Source: Pyrocephalus nanus
Taxonomy: Eukaryota; Chordata; Aves; Passeriformes; Tyrannidae
Assembly (NCBI GenBank): GCA_038380795.1
Contig: CM076275.1
Coordinates: 498,501 to 562,500 of the forward strand
Length of the DNA stretch: 64,000 nucleotides
Reading direction: 5' to 3'
Numbering within the stretch: position 1 is the stretch's first letter; every line of letters starts with the position of its first letter. The notes under the pieces are model-generated. The model had not been told where the DNA came from. It was given only the letters and a program-made list of their open reading frames with translations, and did not search any database. The translations under genes were made by a program, and so were the position numbers. Positions 27,001-36,557 of this stretch are shown piece by piece.

Positions 27001-30000
27001 ATGTGTTTTTGAAAGGTACAAATTCAGAGGCAATGCACTACTTCAGTCTTCTTAATATATCTGCTTAGACTTTTTGATACCTGTATCTCCAGGAATGCCT
27101 CAAAAGCTGCTTTCTACTTCACTGCTCTGTGTGAGTTTCCTTCATTCACTATGTCTAAAGAGCTAAATAGAACAGTTTGTCTCACTGAAAGATCTCTGGG
27201 GGTACTGACATCCCACATGCATTCTGCTAAGCCTCCGAAGTTTGTTTTGTACGGCATTTTATTCTTATTTTTGGCAGTTGTATTGGAATTGTAGCTTCCT
27301 AGGCAGCCATTGTTTAGAATTTTACTTGCTGCCATAATTTGAGTTCCATTCAAAAAAAGTGGCTTGAAGGCCTACAAACTTCACTTTTAAACTCCTTCAG
27401 TACCTGCTCTGTTCACTGCGTTTTCGCTGATTTGATAAACAAGAGTTTTCAGAGCTCTCCCCTCTCTGTCTAACAGTATGGCATCCAGGCTGCTTCCTAT
27501 GGATTTTAGTTCTCTATTCTTTTTACTTCATTGTCTTTCAAACTGCTATAGCCCACTCATTTGAACAGAATCTGGCTCCTGAATTTCATTGTTGCAAACT
27601 ACTGCTTAGTTTGATCTTACAAAACGTCAAATTTAATTATATTAAAGGTTTTTTTTCTTTACCAGGTCAATCATATTTACAGGAATTATTTCAGAAAATT
27701 ACTTAAGGCAAAGTCAGGAATAGCCTTTCTTCTTCTGTGCTTCAGAACGAGCGGACTCAAGATGCAATTATCTATTACTTTCAAAACTGTCTTTCTAATT
27801 TCTGTTGTGATGTGACATACAGTTCATTTATACTTGGTATGATAGTTGTCCTAACAAACTTTGTTAGAGATTGTTCTGATCTCTCCAAAGACCAGCAAAC
27901 ATTCAACTATGTGGGTGTTCTCCACTCTGGGTCATGCTGTCATGTAGCGTGGGCTTATCTAGAGTCTGACACAGGACCCACATATAAAACATTGTGTTCT
28001 TGGAAATGGCTCTAAATTGGCCCAAGAAAGACCATATTATTGTAAGAATTATCTCTCAGGTGCCTAGGAACAGAAATCCAATGTCCCAGGTCAGTGCCCA
28101 TCCAGGGAAGGAAAAAAAAGGCAGCGGTTTTGGGGTGCGAAGGATAGACATGAGCTTTGATGCATACATACCCACAGAGGGTAAGCTGCTGCCTCAGGTG
28201 TTCTCTGTGGTAAGCAGAAACTGTTTTTGCATGGGCTGAGCAGGTGCCTTTGCCACCTTGACTGGCCCTCCCTCCGTGTCCATGCCTCACCCTTTAAGTA
28301 ACAATACTCTTTCTGTGGATGGTGCAGAAATGCAAAATGCAGCTCTTTGAAAACATTCTCAACTCAGCAAAACTGTGCCATTCAGACTTGGTAATTGCTG
28401 CTGAACAGAAACATCTGTCAGATTTCCACCTTCTAGCATTGTAAATAGAGGCAGATCACATGTAAAACAAGGATCAATTCCATTAAACATTTGGCCAAAA
28501 CAAAGGATCTGTCAGGGGCAAAATGTGCTACAAAACATGTATTTCTGCTTACTGCAGCACTGGGGAACATCTCTTCCTCACCAGGACTAGTTGAGGTTTT
28601 AGGACAGCAAGTAAAGAATAGGATTATTGACATAAGCACATTTGGGATGGGCTTGAAAGAAGGTGAAAGACAGTGAAGAGCACTGTGTTTTCTCTGGTCT
28701 GGAAAAAGGCTTGAAGTAATAGCACTATGCATTTGAAGAAAGAGTTTCATCTCTCATTCTAGAACACCAACAAAAGGATGACTGGAATCTGTTTTACAGT
28801 AAGACACAGATGTGTATACTCCAGCTCTTACTGAAAACTGCCTGCAGAGCAGTTTGAGTACTGCTTATATCCACTGATAGTACTTCTTCTTGAATTCTTT
28901 CTATTGAATTGTCCCCCTATTGTCCCCTCACCTGTTCAAGGTGGTGGTAATGAGGAGAAAGAGTTTTCTGAAGAAGTGAAGTCCTTCCAGCTAAAGAAAT
29001 ATCCAGCTCAAACTAGGTAGATTTCCATTTTTATCTTAAAACTTGCAGGCAGTTATACCAGTCCCAGGACTGATGTTTGAAGCTACGTGGCTTTAAAAAG
29101 AAAACATTTTTTTTAATCAAAAGCTTCCGATGTAACAGTTTTAGAACCCTCAGATATTTTTTACAGCACTATTTTGGAGTGTATTACCCAGTGTAAAAAA
29201 TTTAGGAAAGCAACTCTCTGTCCAAGAGAACTTAGAAAGGAAGATCAAATCCAGCAATCAGCTGATGCAGACAAATGCCACTCCATTAATTTAATAACAG
29301 TTTTTTGCAATCTCTTTCAGGGCTGAATCTTCCACAAACAGCATGGAGGAGATTTAGACACAGAGTGACATAATCTTGGTGGACATTTTTTGCTGTCTTT
29401 TAAGTGTTTTAGTATCCTTACTCTATGCAATCCCTCATTCTGCCCTGCCCTCCTATCAAAGGGTGTGTATACTGCAGATATTTCCAACTAAGTGCCAATG
29501 GAGCTAAAACTGAGGAATTAAAATGCTGTCTATATAGCTCTTAAACTAATTTATTCTACCACTTTGAAGGAAATAGGGCTTTTTGTGGTGCTTTCATAAT
29601 TTGATAAGAGGACTGTAGATCTCAATCCATCGTAATTCCAGGTGCCAGGCATTTTGTGTTTCACTCTGGTCCCCACTGAGTTGCTGACGATTGTCTGCAA
29701 TCAAAGCACTTGGGGATGTCAACCATCTTTTTACTTTTTTTTTTTAAGCTGTAATTCAATTTCACATTAAAAGACTTTCTTCAATGTACATCTAAGATCT
29801 GCTGATCTCAAGCTACACAAAAGATTTTTGTTACAGGATATAGCAGGTCTTTGACTCATAAAGCATAGCCTGGGTCATGAACTGGGGGAAGTTCTCCCTT
29901 AGAGTATCTGTAACCCTGTGGAGCTGCACGCAGTGAGTTACAGAAGTAGCAGCTCCAGCAAATCAAATCCTACATAATTATGCAAACCAGTAAGTGATTA

Positions 30001-32279
30001 TTAATTGTCCCTCCCATTTGCTCTTCTCTTACAATTAAGTGAAGCTCATGCTTGTATCAAGTAGTACTTGATTCCTAAGCAACTTATCAGAATCAGTTTC
30101 TGTACAATACTATTAATTTCATAGTTTTTTAAGGGCCAAGAGCAGTATAACTGGCAGGTCATCCACTACTGCTTTTGTCAATAAATTTGCTAATTTGGAT
30201 TCTTTCTGATATATGGGAGCTGAAGTTGATGTCAATCTGTAAATCCCAGAAGATTGTCACTGTGCAGAAATGAATTCCACTGTCCATGAAAAGCAGAATC
30301 AGATATACCTGCATGAATAATTTTTCTGTGTATGTGATTTAACAGGGATCTTTATGCTGACAGGCTGATTGCTAATGGGATGCTGTGTGACGCATGGACT
30401 GGGACACCTTAGATCTGAAGACCTAAAATGACAAATGAAACAAGATAAGGTATATTGAAACTTTGTTTGGAAAATTTCTATGAGGGTTGACTATATTTTG
30501 TTTTCTTTTACATGAATTTATGGCTTTACAGGAGTTGGAAACTGACATAATGTATCAAAATATTTTATTATTAACATTCTTCTGTAAATTAGGGAATTCA
30601 GGTGCAGTGAAAAGAATCCTTTTTTTAAGTAGAATTTTGCACTTGTTAGTCACATTACTTGTGATACAGGGCTACCGTTCTTGAGCTGCCATCAATCACC
30701 ATCTCTTCTGTCTCTACTGACTGGAGTGATTGGATCACTTGAGAACCTATCTTGAAATTCTTCCTCCATATGAAAGCTTATTTTTCATTAATCTATAAAT
30801 TTACAGAAAGCCATTTGAAAATCCTTTGGAATTCTTAGTACATGGCCTGGGATATTACTTGTGGTGACAGGAGAATACTGCCACAGTCAAGGGCTGACAA
30901 GTGAAGTACAATGTTCCATTATAGCCCATTTCTTTCACAGTGTCTCACAGTGCCCAGCAAGGGCTGGGGGCCATTTGCATAGAGGATTTCAGCTTGGGGG
31001 CTGGTTTTTTGCACTCTTCAGTCTTGAAAGCTGAGAATCAAAATAATCTACAATTGCTGTTTAAAATATGACCATCTTTGCTGGCTTCTCTGTGAGACTA
31101 CAGTACTTGTAGTCTAATTGAGATATTTTTAGAGCTGCAAGTATCATATCCAGCTGGGAAACAGGTTATTTGCCCATTGTAAGACACCCAGAATCTTGTT
31201 CACACCAGTTACTTCCTCTACTTTTCAATCAAACACACAGACACAAGTGAGAAAAAGAGGGGAACGATTTCTTTGACAAGTTGCTTAAAATAAATGGGAG
31301 ATGTTGAAGGTGATAAGAAATTTTAAATGGCAGAGACAGACCAGAACCCTGTGGTCAGAGAAAGAGTGGTAATGTCAAAAGTGCATAGCAAAGTCTGAGA
31401 ACCTTTTCAAAACGCAAAGTATTGCATGACTTTGTACTTCTGTCAATATATGATGATGTTGTGTCATAGGCTGGTGTGGGCACACAGAGCCTGGAATGGT
31501 GCTAAGACAGTGTTACTGCCACAGACCCATTTATAGAGTGGTGCACTTACAGTCATAATAAGTGATGCAGATCATCCCAAACATGGTTCAGTAGTTCCTT
31601 TCCATGTCCCAAACCCAAGGATATACTTTCATTTTCCCACACATAATGCACAGTAATATCCACTTGTATTGAATTCGTTTGAGATGTATTCAGTCCTTTT
31701 TGCTGGAAGAGCCAGACAGAGGAGGTTTCACTACACATGGCACAGTGGTGCTCTGGGCCCAGAACAAGTGCTCCCTGAGTATTAGTGCATACACCAGAGT
31801 AGAGAACAAATGTTAGATATTTTGGCATAGCTTGGATTCTTTTTGTGTAATATTTTGACATTCAGTGGAAATGTGGGACTTTTCTGCCCCTGAGTTTGAG
31901 TTGATAGGTGAATCAAAACTTCCTGTCAGTGCAACACTGAATATTACCAGCCTTCAGCATCAGGTTCATGTTGATATCTTGTTCATAATCAGCCATGGTG
32001 AATGACACATTTCTGTGCTGTAATGGCAATTAATAGCAGAGGCTCAGAAACGACTCAGAAATAAGGAGTGTCAACTGTAGTCCCAAGTTAGCATTTGCAG
32101 GTGTATTTCACAGGGAAGGATTGAAGTGTTTTGAGACCTCCTGCTCTTACCATATGATTGCAGAAGGAAAAAGGTGCCTATTATAGATCTAAAGTAAAAT
32201 GATTCACTGCACAGCGTATCCACCATCTTCCTTTCAGGGCTAAATTTCAAGAGGTTTGGCAGTGAGGCAGCCTGGCTAT
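18056..32279. other. Intergenic DNA; no gene seen
   Basis: Fourteen kilobases of mostly AT-rich DNA. Low-complexity items are a T12 run at 18968-18979, (GTT)6 at 22238-22255 and an A18 run at 25850-25867. GC-richer patches at about 20640-20870 and 26790-26960 have internal short duplications but no recognisable gene or repeat family. No - strand exon resembling a GABA-A alpha subunit was found, although GABRA6 is the expected head-to-head neighbour in vertebrates. Confidence 0.6.
19512..19560. repeat. Tandem duplication, 25-bp period, two copies
   Basis: The 24-base string starting TTCATAACTTTTAATTTA occurs at 19512-19535 and again, identically, at 19537-19560. It is a recent simple duplication. 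Confidence 0.9.
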
Positions 32280-32408
32280 GCGAGAACAGAAACCTCCTCT
32301 GGTGAGCGGGGAGAGCGGCTCTGGAACACCGGCCCCGAACAGAGCTGAAACACGAGCTGGGGGTTGTCAGGGTTGCGGTTTTAAAGATCCTTAAGCGTTC
32401 CTTAACGT

Positions 32409-32462
32409 GTTTTTTTTGTTTTTTTTGTTTTTTTTTTTTTGTTTTTTTTTTTCTTTTTTTCT
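32409..32462. repeat. Interrupted poly-T tract (T-runs separated by G)
   Basis: Runs of 8, 8, 13 and 11 T are separated by single G, then CTTTTTTT follows. It interrupts the CpG island. Lysine-rich open frames read on the - strand are an artefact of it. Confidence 0.9.
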
Positions 32463-33222
32463 TGAGAATACACGAATGAGACACATTTATCACACACACA
32501 CACGCTTGGCAATTTCAGCTGGAAAAGTGTATTTTCTCACCTTGTGTAATTCCAAGTGTAACAAACAGGAGAAGGCGGTAAAAATATGTCTCGACGAATC
32601 GCCCCCAGCCCCCCAAAAGATGTGTTTGGATGCTCGCTGCCGTAAGAAAAGCCAAGCAGGTGCTGCCCGGAGCTCGAAGGCGCAGCGGGGCGGTCGGAGC
32701 GCTGCCCGGGGCTGAGGGGCCGCTCTGCCCCCGCTCCGCTCCGGGACGGGCCGCGCTGGCAGGAGGAGCTGCGGGGCTGCCCCGCTGCCGAGCGCTCCAG
32801 CCACGGCTCTGCCGGGCCGTGCTCAATGGCTGCCAGCTTTCCGGGCTGCGCCAGGCTTCGGCTGCTCATTCCTTGTAGCATTCCTTTCACAGCTCTGCCG
32901 TCTCTCGGGGGCAACGCTCCCCGCTCTCCGCCCCCAGGTGAGGCTTCACCCCCCGCCTCCCCTCAGCCCTTCCCCGGGAGCCACCGCCCCGTCCGTCCGC
33001 ACAGCCCCCGGCCCTGGGCCCCCCGGCGCTCCGGCAGCGGGTCCGGCTGTGGGTCCGGCTGTGGGTTGGGGCCGGAACGGGCACCCCTGCGTTCGTTCAG
33101 GGGCGGGCCCGCCGCTTTCCGCGGGTGCGGGAGGCGCAGGGCACGGCAGGGAGCTCCGGAGCGCCTCACGCTGCGCTGGCACCGAGCGGTACCGGCTCCC
33201 CCACCACCCGCCCTTTTCTCTT

Positions 33223-33287
33223 GGGTTTGGGTTTGGGTTTGGTTTGTTTTTTTTTTTTTTTTTTCTTTCCTTCCCCCCCCCCCCCAG
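33223..33287. repeat. GGGTTT repeats followed by T18 and C13 runs
   Basis: Three GGG triplets spaced by TTT start at 33223, 33229 and 33235, followed by a GG at 33241. T18 follows at 33247-33264 and C13 at 33273-33285, ending in AG at 33286-33287. The G part is one base short of a canonical four-tract quadruplex. The T/C part has the form of a very strong 3' splice acceptor on the + strand. Confidence 0.85.
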
Positions 33288-34466
33288 CTCCTCCACCCTC
33301 CTGCAGCGAGTTAAATGTTTCTTTTGTTAATTGACTGCCTAAGTGTTCCCAATCCCCTGTCCGCGCACCCGGGCCGGTCGAGGACGGTGCCCGCCCAGAT
33401 CCGCTCGGTGGAGCAGCACAGATCCGCGGGGCTGGCGGCTGTGTGCGTGAGGAGGAGGTGGTGTAAAGAGCGACGAGCACAAAGCACATTTGAGAGGAAT
33501 AATTTAGCTCCGGTGTTTGTTGTTTTTCGTGAGTCTGGTTTTTCCCTTCTCCTTTCTATCTTTTTTCTGCTCACGATTTAAATGTCACTCAAAGCATCCC
33601 CAGATCAGCTTTCCGCTCGTCGCCTGTTTCTTCCGAGGCATTAACTGGATCACACGCTGCGTTTGAAGAGCTTGGGTGTTTTACCCGCTAAGGTAAGTGG
33701 CCTTATGCACCTACACCGAGTCTGGATGGTCAGCCATCCACCTTCCAGGGTGGTGTTTTTCTTCCCCTCGGCTCCCCTCCCTCCCCCGGTTCCGTGGGCA
33801 GGTTTCGCTCTCCCTGAAGAACTCGCATCCCCGGGTTAAATATCGGTCGGTCTGTGGCAAAGGCTCCGGGGGGAGCGGGGCCGGGGGGGCTCCGCGCCCG
33901 CCCCTCAGGCACAGCCAATGACCCGCGGGAGCCGCGGGGGCACCGGCGACCCCCTGGGTCCCCAGCGCCTCTGCTCCTCGAATAGCGCCTGGCATCACAG
34001 GAAGGGAAGAAACAGCCTAATCCTCTCTTGCAAGAAACTATTCGTCATCATTTTTTTTCTCCGTGAGAAATACTGTAGGCGCCCATCTCCCCTCCTCCCC
34101 CCCGCCCGCCCCCGTTGCCAGCGCCAGTTCCTTTGCCCGCACCTTCCTCGCTTCAGGAGGTTCTTTCCAGGGACCAAAAAGTTAAACTGCCCCCATACGT
34201 ACGCTGTGCATTCCCCTTTTTAACCTATTCTCCCTCTGCCTAAGCCGTGTCTGGCCGGCCGGCCCCCCCACCTCCTTAAACTAGGTTGCAAAGGCGCCGT
34301 ACCCTGCAACTCCTGAAACTTCTCTTCTTGCACTGATTTATATTCTATACTAACAAAAAGGACAACAAAAATATACTGGATCCTTCTGTGGATGAATTTA
34401 TTTTGTTGGTTTGTGGGTTTTGTTTTTTTTTTTTTTTAACAATGCATTTCCTTCTTCCCCTTTAAT

Positions 34467-34468
<2 letters not shown>

Positions 34469-34507
<39 letters not shown>
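34469..34507. repeat. T39 homopolymer upstream of the first coding exon
   Basis: An uninterrupted run of 39 T ends 163 bases before the start codon; a T15 run lies at 34423-34437. On the sense strand it can act as the pyrimidine tract for acceptors at 34534 or 34537 (CAGCAG tandem acceptor), or as a nucleosome-excluding element beside the promoter. Homopolymers of this length are prone to length error in sequencing, so the exact count is uncertain. Confidence 0.9.
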
Positions 34508-34508
<1 letters not shown>

Positions 34509-34555
34509 GGCAAGGAAATTTGCTCCATCTCCAGCAGCAACCACTGCTCCTTTTG

Positions 34556-34615
34556 ATGTTGTGGTACGCCGTGCGCATGCGCTTCACATTAGAATTACTG
34601 CACTGGCCAGAATAA
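34556..34615 (+). other. Upstream ORF in the GABRB2 leader (19 codons)
   Basis: An ATG at 34556 opens a frame that ends at TAA 34613-34615. A second in-frame ATG at 34577 lies inside the NRF-1 palindrome. The ORF closes 55 bases before the main start codon and does not overlap it. It would be present only in transcripts that begin, or are spliced in, upstream of 34556. With a start near 34586 no upstream ATG remains. A role in restraining translation is inference. Confidence 0.4.
34572..34582. promoter_or_regulatory. NRF-1 binding site, perfect palindrome
   Basis: TGCGCATGCGC matches the core of the NRF-1 consensus (YGCGCAYGCGCR) on both strands. It lies about 90 bases upstream of the ATG, and the initiator-like TTCACATT (candidate start A at 34586) follows immediately. 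NRF-1 is a known activator of neuronal genes coupled to energy use, and control of the paralogue GABRB1 by NRF-1 has been reported. Binding here is inferred from the motif alone. Confidence 0.6.
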
Positions 34616-34670
34616 GTTGGATCTCTTCTTCTCTTCACTGAAACCCTAAATCATATCAAAAGCTAAAGGG

Positions 34671-34747
34671 ATGCTGAGAGTCCGGAGAAAGGGTTACTTT
34701 GGGATTTGGTCATTCCCTTTAATAATAGCCGTGGTGTGCGCACAGAG
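34671..34747 (+). CDS. GABRB2: GABA-A receptor beta-2 subunit, coding exon 1 (signal peptide)
   Basis: First coding exon of the beta-2 subunit of the pentameric GABA-gated chloride channel, the main fast inhibitory receptor of the brain. The exon encodes residues 1-25 and the first two bases of codon 26. The product starts MLRVRRKG and continues [17 protein letters not shown] once exon 2 is joined. A short basic stretch (R3, R5, R6, K7) and a hydrophobic core form a classic signal peptide, with cleavage expected before Q25. From memory, mammalian beta-2 begins MWRVRKRG and has AAVC in place of AVVC; beta-1 and beta-3 differ much more here, so the paralogue assignment is secure. The ATG has G at -3, and no other in-frame ATG lies immediately upstream. 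The donor is AG|GTAAGC (intron 1, phase 2, 126 bp). The 5' end given is the start codon; the transcribed exon begins further upstream. Confidence 0.96.
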
Positions 34748-34850
34748 GTAAGCGATGAAGGTATCTCTTTTCCTTTACTTTGAATTGCAGTGCATGCTGC
34801 TGCTGAGAGGAATGTACAGCTGGGGGCTGAGAAAATCAGGAATAATATAG

Positions 34851-34985
<135 letters not shown>

Positions 34986-35060
34986 TAAGAGAGGTTGCAT
35001 ATCCGGGCTGTGTACCTTTGGTGTGGGGAGGTTCCAGACGTGTGGTGGGTGCTGTTGCTT

Positions 35061-35083
35061 GGTGGTGGTGGTGGGGGGGGGGG
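35061..35083. repeat. (GGT)4 and G11 run in intron 2
   Basis: Four GGT triplets (35061-35072) run into eleven consecutive G (35073-35083). G-rich on the transcribed-sense strand, with potential for quadruplex formation in the RNA. Run length may be inaccurate. Confidence 0.85.
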
Positions 35084-35769
35084 TTGTTGCCATTTTCTTA
35101 AGCTGATCCAAAGTTAAGCCCATTCTTTCTCAATTTTCTTAGCACAGGATGCTCTTAATGCGATCCCTTAAATCACTTGCATATTCGTAATCGGTCCCTC
35201 ATTTTGTGTGTGTGGTGATACTTTATTAACCCGTAATTAAAGCCTCGTTTAACTGGTTTTATCGAGATGCAAATCTCTCTTAAGTTTACCCAACCTTTGT
35301 TCCTTTTAGCTTAATATGCCTGTAATGACAGTTACTAATTTTGAGTACAGGATGTGCTGTTCACTGATACAAAAATGCCATTTAACCCCCTGCGTGCTAG
35401 CTAATTTGGTTATTTCGGACGTGTTGGCTGTGGGTGGTCCCTGGTCCCCCCCATCCCTCCCCCGGGGCTCGGTGGCCGCCGTTCCCGGTGCGGGGCGGGC
35501 GGGAGGGAGCGGAGCGGGGCCCCGGTGCCAGCACGTGTGTGCGGGTTACATAAAGCCCCGTCGGGCTGAGGGGGCACGGCTCGGCCCCGCGGGACCAGGG
35601 GCTTGCCGGAGGGGCGGGAAGAAGTGGGGAGCACCTCTTGCCTTCCTCCCGACTTTCTGCTTATGCTTAAATGCCGTTTCATGTGTACGCTGCCTTCGCC
35701 TAGCGAACTCTGGTAAGAACGAGTTAAGTTCATAGAGATCACATTGCGGACCATCTTGTCGGTTTGCAG

Positions 35770-35837
35770 GTCCCCCAGTGGCTGTGGGCATGAACATAGA
35801 CATTGCCAGTATAGACATGGTCTCGGAAGTCAATATG
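35770..35837 (+). CDS. GABRB2: GABA-A receptor beta-2 subunit, coding exon 3
   Basis: The acceptor is CGGTTTGCAG|G and the donor ATG|GTGAGT. At 68 bp it has the size typical of this exon in Cys-loop GABA-A subunits. It completes codon 57 (Gly) and encodes residues 58-79, PPVA followed by VGMNIDIASIDMVSEVNM, which is beta-strand 1 of the extracellular ligand-binding domain. The alanine in PPVAVGMNID fits beta-2; beta-3 has cysteine there and beta-1 aspartate, from memory. Exons 1 to 3 join without any frame break into 237 nt, 79 codons. The following intron is phase 0 and runs off the window. The remaining extracellular domain, four transmembrane helices and intracellular loop lie outside, so the gene is partial here by position, not by damage. 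Confidence 0.97.
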
Positions 35838-36032
35838 GTGAGTATTTGGGGGAGGGGGAGCGTCGCTTCGCCCGCCCCTGCCAGGGCGGAGCGGTGCCCG
35901 CGGGCCCGGCGCGGCCTCGTGCCCTGGGTGCCGCCGGGTCGGGCCGCCCGTGTGGGGGTCGGGGCTGGGGGGAGTTCCCGCAGGGCCGGCGGAGGGTGCG
36001 GGGCGGGGGAGAGAAGCGGGGTCCGCGGGAGC

Positions 36033-36220
36033 GCTGGGTCGGGAGCGGTGGATCCCGCTGGGTCGGGAGCGGTGGATCCCGCTGGGTCGGGAGCGGTGGA
36101 TCCCGCTGGGTCGGGAGCGGTGGATCCCGCTGGGTCGGGAGCGGTGGATCCCGCTGGGTCGGGAGCGGTGGATCCCGCTGGGTCGGGAGCGGTGGATCCC
36201 GCTGGATCCCGCTGGATCCC
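36033..36220. repeat. Minisatellite: 24-bp unit x7 plus two 10-bp partial units
   Basis: Seven copies (36033-36200) begin GCTGGGTCGGGAGC and end GGATCCC; I read them as identical. Two shortened copies, GCTGGATCCC each, follow at 36201-36210 and 36211-36220. The array sits 195 bp after exon 3. Because 24 is a multiple of three and the unit lacks stops, it keeps several frames open on both strands. In the frame continuing from exon 3 it would read as a repeated SGAVDPAG. Confidence 0.95.
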
Positions 36221-36371
36221 GAGGCCGCTCCTGCGGCAGCTCCGGGGCCGCTCGGGCCGAGCTGCCTTCCTGCGAGCAAGGGCGCCCCCTGCCGGCCGCA
36301 CGCGCGCACCGCACCCTCGGGGCCGAGGCAGGAGCCTGAAACCCGCCCCGGGCTCTCCGGGGCTGGAACCG

Positions 36372-36449
36372 CCCGGCTCGGGGCTTCGAACAGCCCGGCT
36401 CGGGGCTTCGAACAGCCCGGCTCGGGGCTTCGAACAGCCCGGCTCGGGG
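36372..36449. repeat. Minisatellite: 22-bp unit, 3.5 copies
   Basis: Units at 36372-36393, 36394-36415 and 36416-36437 begin CCCGGCTCGGGGCTTCG and end AACAG. A partial fourth follows (36438-36449) and a diverged copy may precede it. It is independent in sequence from the 24-bp array 150 bp upstream. Confidence 0.92.
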
Positions 36450-36502
36450 ACTGGAACCCGGCTCCGTGCCCATCAGGGTTCAGTTTTGCTTGTGCCACAT
36501 TT

Positions 36503-36557
36503 AAAACAAACAAACAAACACAAAAAACCCCCAACAACAAACAAACAAACAAAAAAA
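36503..36557. repeat. CAAA-rich low-complexity tract
   Basis: AAACAAACAAACAAACAC-type sequence, a short CCCCAACAACAA interruption, then more ACAAAC units ending in A7. It marks the right edge of the CpG-rich block. Confidence 0.85.

Larger units (their letters stand above)
32280..34320 (+). promoter_or_regulatory. GABRB2: CpG-island promoter region of GABRB2
   Basis: CpG dinucleotides and GC content rise sharply from about 32280 and fall again at about 34320, just upstream of the first coding exon. No clear TATA box is visible, in keeping with a CpG-island promoter. The island holds strong 5' splice-site matches at CAG|GTGAGG (exon end 32938) and AAG|GTAAGT (exon end 33692), and a pyrimidine-tract acceptor (T18, then C13, then AG) ending at 33287. 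One or more noncoding leader exons therefore seem likely. Overlapping open frames of 60-160 codons on both strands reflect GC-rich, stop-poor DNA rather than proteins. Transcription start sites cannot be fixed from sequence alone. Confidence 0.7.
35415..36470. promoter_or_regulatory. Second CpG-rich block spanning exon 3 and the start of intron 3
   Basis: GC- and CpG-rich sequence lies on both sides of exon 3, separated from the upstream island by about a kilobase of AT-richer DNA around exons 1 and 2. Much of its right half is made of the two minisatellites. It could be a downstream part of the promoter, an internal promoter, or simply GC-rich repeat. Six-frame open frames up to 311 codons arise because the 24-bp unit has no stops and a length divisible by three. 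Confidence 0.55.

Noticed and set aside
1..32279. GABRA6 first exons on the - strand, expected head-to-head with GABRB2 in vertebrates
   Set aside because: I found no - strand peptide resembling an alpha-subunit signal peptide, the YDNRLRPG motif or the DVFFRQTW exon. The gene is probably left of the window, though a 68-bp exon could be missed by eye.
32490..33998. Overlapping open frames (up to 162 codons) on both strands in the promoter island
   Set aside because: Proline/arginine/alanine-rich translations of CpG-island DNA with poly-T and poly-C interruptions. No recognisable protein and mutually overlapping on both strands.
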